Assembly (NCBI GenBank): GCA_018242765.1
Contig: JAFEBH010000002.1
Location: forward strand, 248,001 to 312,000
Reading direction: 5' to 3'
From: Nitrospira sp.
GTDB taxonomy: Bacteria; Nitrospirota; Nitrospiria; Nitrospirales; Nitrospiraceae
Length of the DNA: 64,000 nt
Shown here: positions 62,195 to 64,000 of the stretch, in pieces
How positions within the stretch are numbered: position 1 is the first letter of the stretch
Layout of the letters: every line of letters begins with the position of its first letter
Position numbers and translations under genes: made by a program
The notes under the pieces: generated by a model
What the model was told of the DNA's origin: nothing
What the model saw: the letters and a program-made list of their open reading frames with translations, nothing else
Database searches by the model: none

Positions 62195-62893
62195 ATGCTG
62201 AATCACACACTCCCGTCCGCCTCCCCATGCACACGCTCCGGCCTGGCAGCTGCGCTCTTGCTTGGCAGTTCTGTACTGAGTCCGGTTCCGCCCCTCCACG
62301 CCGAGATCTATCAGTATATTGACGCCAAAGGGACCATTTCGCTGACCAATGTTCCCTCTGATATCCGATATCGCCGAGTCGACATCCGCCCGAATCGGCT
62401 ACACCCGGCTATCTCAGAGCAGGAATTGGAACCGATGATCAAGCGGTTCTCAAGGCAACATCAACTCCACCCGGCTCTCATCCGTGCCGTGATCAAAGCC
62501 GAGTCTAATTTTGATCCCCGTGCCGTTTCACGATCCGGTGCGATCGGGTTGATGCAGTTAATGCCGCAGACCGCGCTTCAGTTGGATGTTCGAGATCTCT
62601 ACGATCCGGAAGACAATATCGGCGGGGGGACCAAATATCTCCGTCAACTACTGGATCGATTCCGAGGGAATCTCCCTCTCGCGCTCGCGGCCTACAATGC
62701 CGGAGAACGCGTCGTTGACCGGTATCGTACCCTTCCGCCGATCGACGAAACACGCCAATATGTCCGAAAAGTCCTCCGGTACTACCGAACATTTCTTGCA
62801 CGCGACCTGGATTCGACCGGTCATGTTATCCCGTCTTCCGAGTACGCAATGGCACCAGCTTCCCCTGAGGGCTCAATCCCACCCGCCCAGTAG
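62195..62893 (+). CDS. Lytic transglycosylase (SLT domain, secreted)
   Basis: 232 residues from ATG 62195, or GTG 62189. A signal peptide (LAAALLLGSSVLSPVPPLHA) is followed by a DUF4124-like segment (EIYQYIDAKGTISLTNVPSD). The catalytic domain has IRAVIKAESNFDPRAVSRSG, AIGLMQLMPQTALQLDVRDL and LALAAYNAGERVVDRYRTLP. The Glu in KAESNF is catalytic. Role: periplasmic peptidoglycan cleavage. Its 3' end overlaps the nadB 3' end by 68 bp on the other strand. Confidence 0.93.
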   Translation: MLNHTLPSASPCTRSGLAAALLLGSSVLSPVPPLHAEIYQYIDAKGTISLTNVPSDIRYRRVDIRPNRLHPAISEQELEPMIKRFSRQHQLHPALIRAVIKAESNFDPRAVSRSGAIGLMQLMPQTALQLDVRDLYDPEDNIGGGTKYLRQLLDRFRGNLPLALAAYNAGERVVDRYRTLPPIDETRQYVRKVLRYYRTFLARDLDSTGHVIPSSEYAMAPASPEGSIPPAQ

Positions 62894-64000
62894 TCCGATC
62901 TGTGAGGCGCAGTCGGCTATGCGCCTTCCATCCCGGACGTCGCGTCCCCGGAAAATCAGATCGGTAGTGGGCACCGACGCTGTTCTCTCTCCACAAAGCC
63001 GCTTCCGCCACACAGCGTGCCACTTGCACCATGTTCTTCACCTCAAGGTCTGCTCGAGTGGAAAAGGATCGGGAGACCATTCGTTCCCATCGAGCAAGTT
63101 GAGCCGTAGCCCGGACCAATGACTCCCGAGATCGGATTAATCCAACTTGGCTCCACATAATCCGGCGCAGGGAGTTTCGTACCTTTTCCACATCGTCTAA
63201 TCGATCGCCATAGCCGCGTGGTACCCGCTTATGGAACTCACTCCCACTCGGCGTCGGGCAGCCATCGGCCGACGCGATGGCTGCCACGCCAGCCCGTCTC
63301 CCGAATACCAACCCTTCCAATAATGAGTTGCTCGCCAGGCGGTTCGCTCCATGCACACCACTACACGCGACCTCTCCGGCTGCGAACAAGCCGGGCAACG
63401 TGGTCGCCCCGTTGAGGTCGGTCGTGACCCCTCCCATCATATAATGGGCACTTGGAGACACCGGGATCCACTCCTCCGTAATATCGATATCGTGGCGCAG
63501 GCAGGTCGCATAGATCGTGGGAAAACGACGCTTTACAAAGTCCGATCCCAAATGCGTGACATCGAGGTAGACATGCCGAGCACGCGTCGCCGCCATTTCC
63601 GCCCAAATGGCCCGTGCAACGATATCCCTCGGTGCCAATACGCCGAGAGGGTGGTATCGCGTCATAAATGACTCGCCCTTGTTATTGCGGAGCTGCCCCC
63701 CTTCCCCACGCATAGCCTCCGACAACAAGAACGGCGGGCTGGACGGTAGATAGAGTGACGTTGGGTGGAACTGAACGAATTCCATGTCTTGCAGTTCCGC
63801 CCCTGCACGAAAGGCCATGGCCATCCCATCGCCCGTGGCATTGGGAGGATTCGTTGTCCTGGCAAAAATTTGGCCGGCGCCCCCAGTCGACAGTACGACC
63901 GCTTTTGCGGAAATAACGAATTGCTCACCGGAGTTTTCGTCGAGGACTACCGCCCCACAACAGCGCCCTCCCTCGACGACGAGATCCACCGTAAAGTGGT
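62826..64000 (-). CDS. nadB: L-aspartate oxidase, 5' part beyond the window
   Basis: The C-terminal ~390 residues are visible; the gene continues past 64000. Motifs are VVLSTGGAGQIFARTTNPPN, QDMEFVQFHPTSLY, PVSPSAHYMMGGVTTDLNGA, FAAGEVACSGVHGANRLASN and SLLEGLVFGRRAG, which place it in the succinate dehydrogenase/fumarate reductase flavoprotein family, NadB type. Role: oxidation of L-aspartate to iminoaspartate for NAD synthesis. The C-terminal end overlaps the lytic transglycosylase gene by 68 bp antisense. Confidence 0.93.
   Translation of the reverse strand, partial: HFTVDLVVEGGRCCGAVVLDENSGEQFVISAKAVVLSTGGAGQIFARTTNPPNATGDGMAMAFRAGAELQDMEFVQFHPTSLYLPSSPPFLLSEAMRGEGGQLRNNKGESFMTRYHPLGVLAPRDIVARAIWAEMAATRARHVYLDVTHLGSDFVKRRFPTIYATCLRHDIDITEEWIPVSPSAHYMMGGVTTDLNGATTLPGLFAAGEVACSGVHGANRLASNSLLEGLVFGRRAGVAAIASADGCPTPSGSEFHKRVPRGYGDRLDDVEKVRNSLRRIMWSQVGLIRSRESLVRATAQLARWERMVSRSFSTRADLEVKNMVQVARCVAEAALWRENSVGAHYRSDFPGTRRPGWKAHSRLRLTDRTTGRVGLSPQGKLVPLRTRKTG

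Noticed and set aside
1..64000. CRISPR array or cas genes
   Set aside because: No spaced direct repeats and no Cas-like proteins were found.

Overview
The window is a chromosomal segment of a Gram-negative bacterium. It carries outer-membrane machinery (an LptE-type lipoprotein, several lipoproteins), periplasmic di-haem cytochrome c peroxidase, lytic transglycosylases and an H+-type F0 ATP synthase cluster. RNase Y beside a YmdB-type phosphodiesterase, repeated intergenic elements, many small secreted proteins and FGE-sulfatase-like proteins all suggest Nitrospirota, most likely genus Nitrospira. This assignment is inferred from gene content and family resemblance; no rRNA or marker alignment was possible.

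Layout. 1-5.7 kb: a small unknown gene, a CMD-family peroxidase-like protein, a radical SAM enzyme resembling RiPP C-methyltransferases with a pterin dehydratase upstream, and a secreted caspase/FGE fusion with a DUF1353 protein. 5.87-7.04 kb: an intact IS5-family insertion sequence with 4-bp target duplication. 7-16.4 kb: a ParB-domain protein, a decayed MauE/DoxX membrane protein, PPK2, an FGE-like protein, a lipoprotein, an MscS-type channel, a di-haem peroxidase facing a decayed oxyR, exonuclease III and a tiny zinc-ribbon gene. 16.5-22.9 kb: a HI0933-type flavoprotein, several small unknown proteins, a PilZ protein and an AT-rich stretch with a TupA-like ATP-grasp gene ending at tRNA-His.

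23-33 kb: housekeeping genes (pyrF, rpsT, holA-lptE-leuS, a methyltransferase, a HAD phosphatase, a membrane acyltransferase, der). 33-42 kb is patchy. It holds a chimeric mini-ORF made from the 3' end of der, a frameshifted PD-(D/E)XK-like gene, an oxidoreductase, a duplicated-domain lipoprotein, an ECF sigma/anti-sigma pair with an exported partner, a frameshifted ABM monooxygenase, a HEPN-like protein, a 42-residue membrane peptide and a ParD antitoxin remnant.

42-64 kb is mostly housekeeping: aat, rhodanese, a sugar epimerase, tlyA, xseB-xseA-ymdB-rny, zapB-zapA, slt, rlmN, an M16 peptidase pair, larE, atpZ-atpB-atpE-atpF, pabB/trpE-pabC, a second lytic transglycosylase and the 3' part of nadB. 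Two MITE-like repeat families lie between genes. No CRISPR array, rRNA or prophage was seen.
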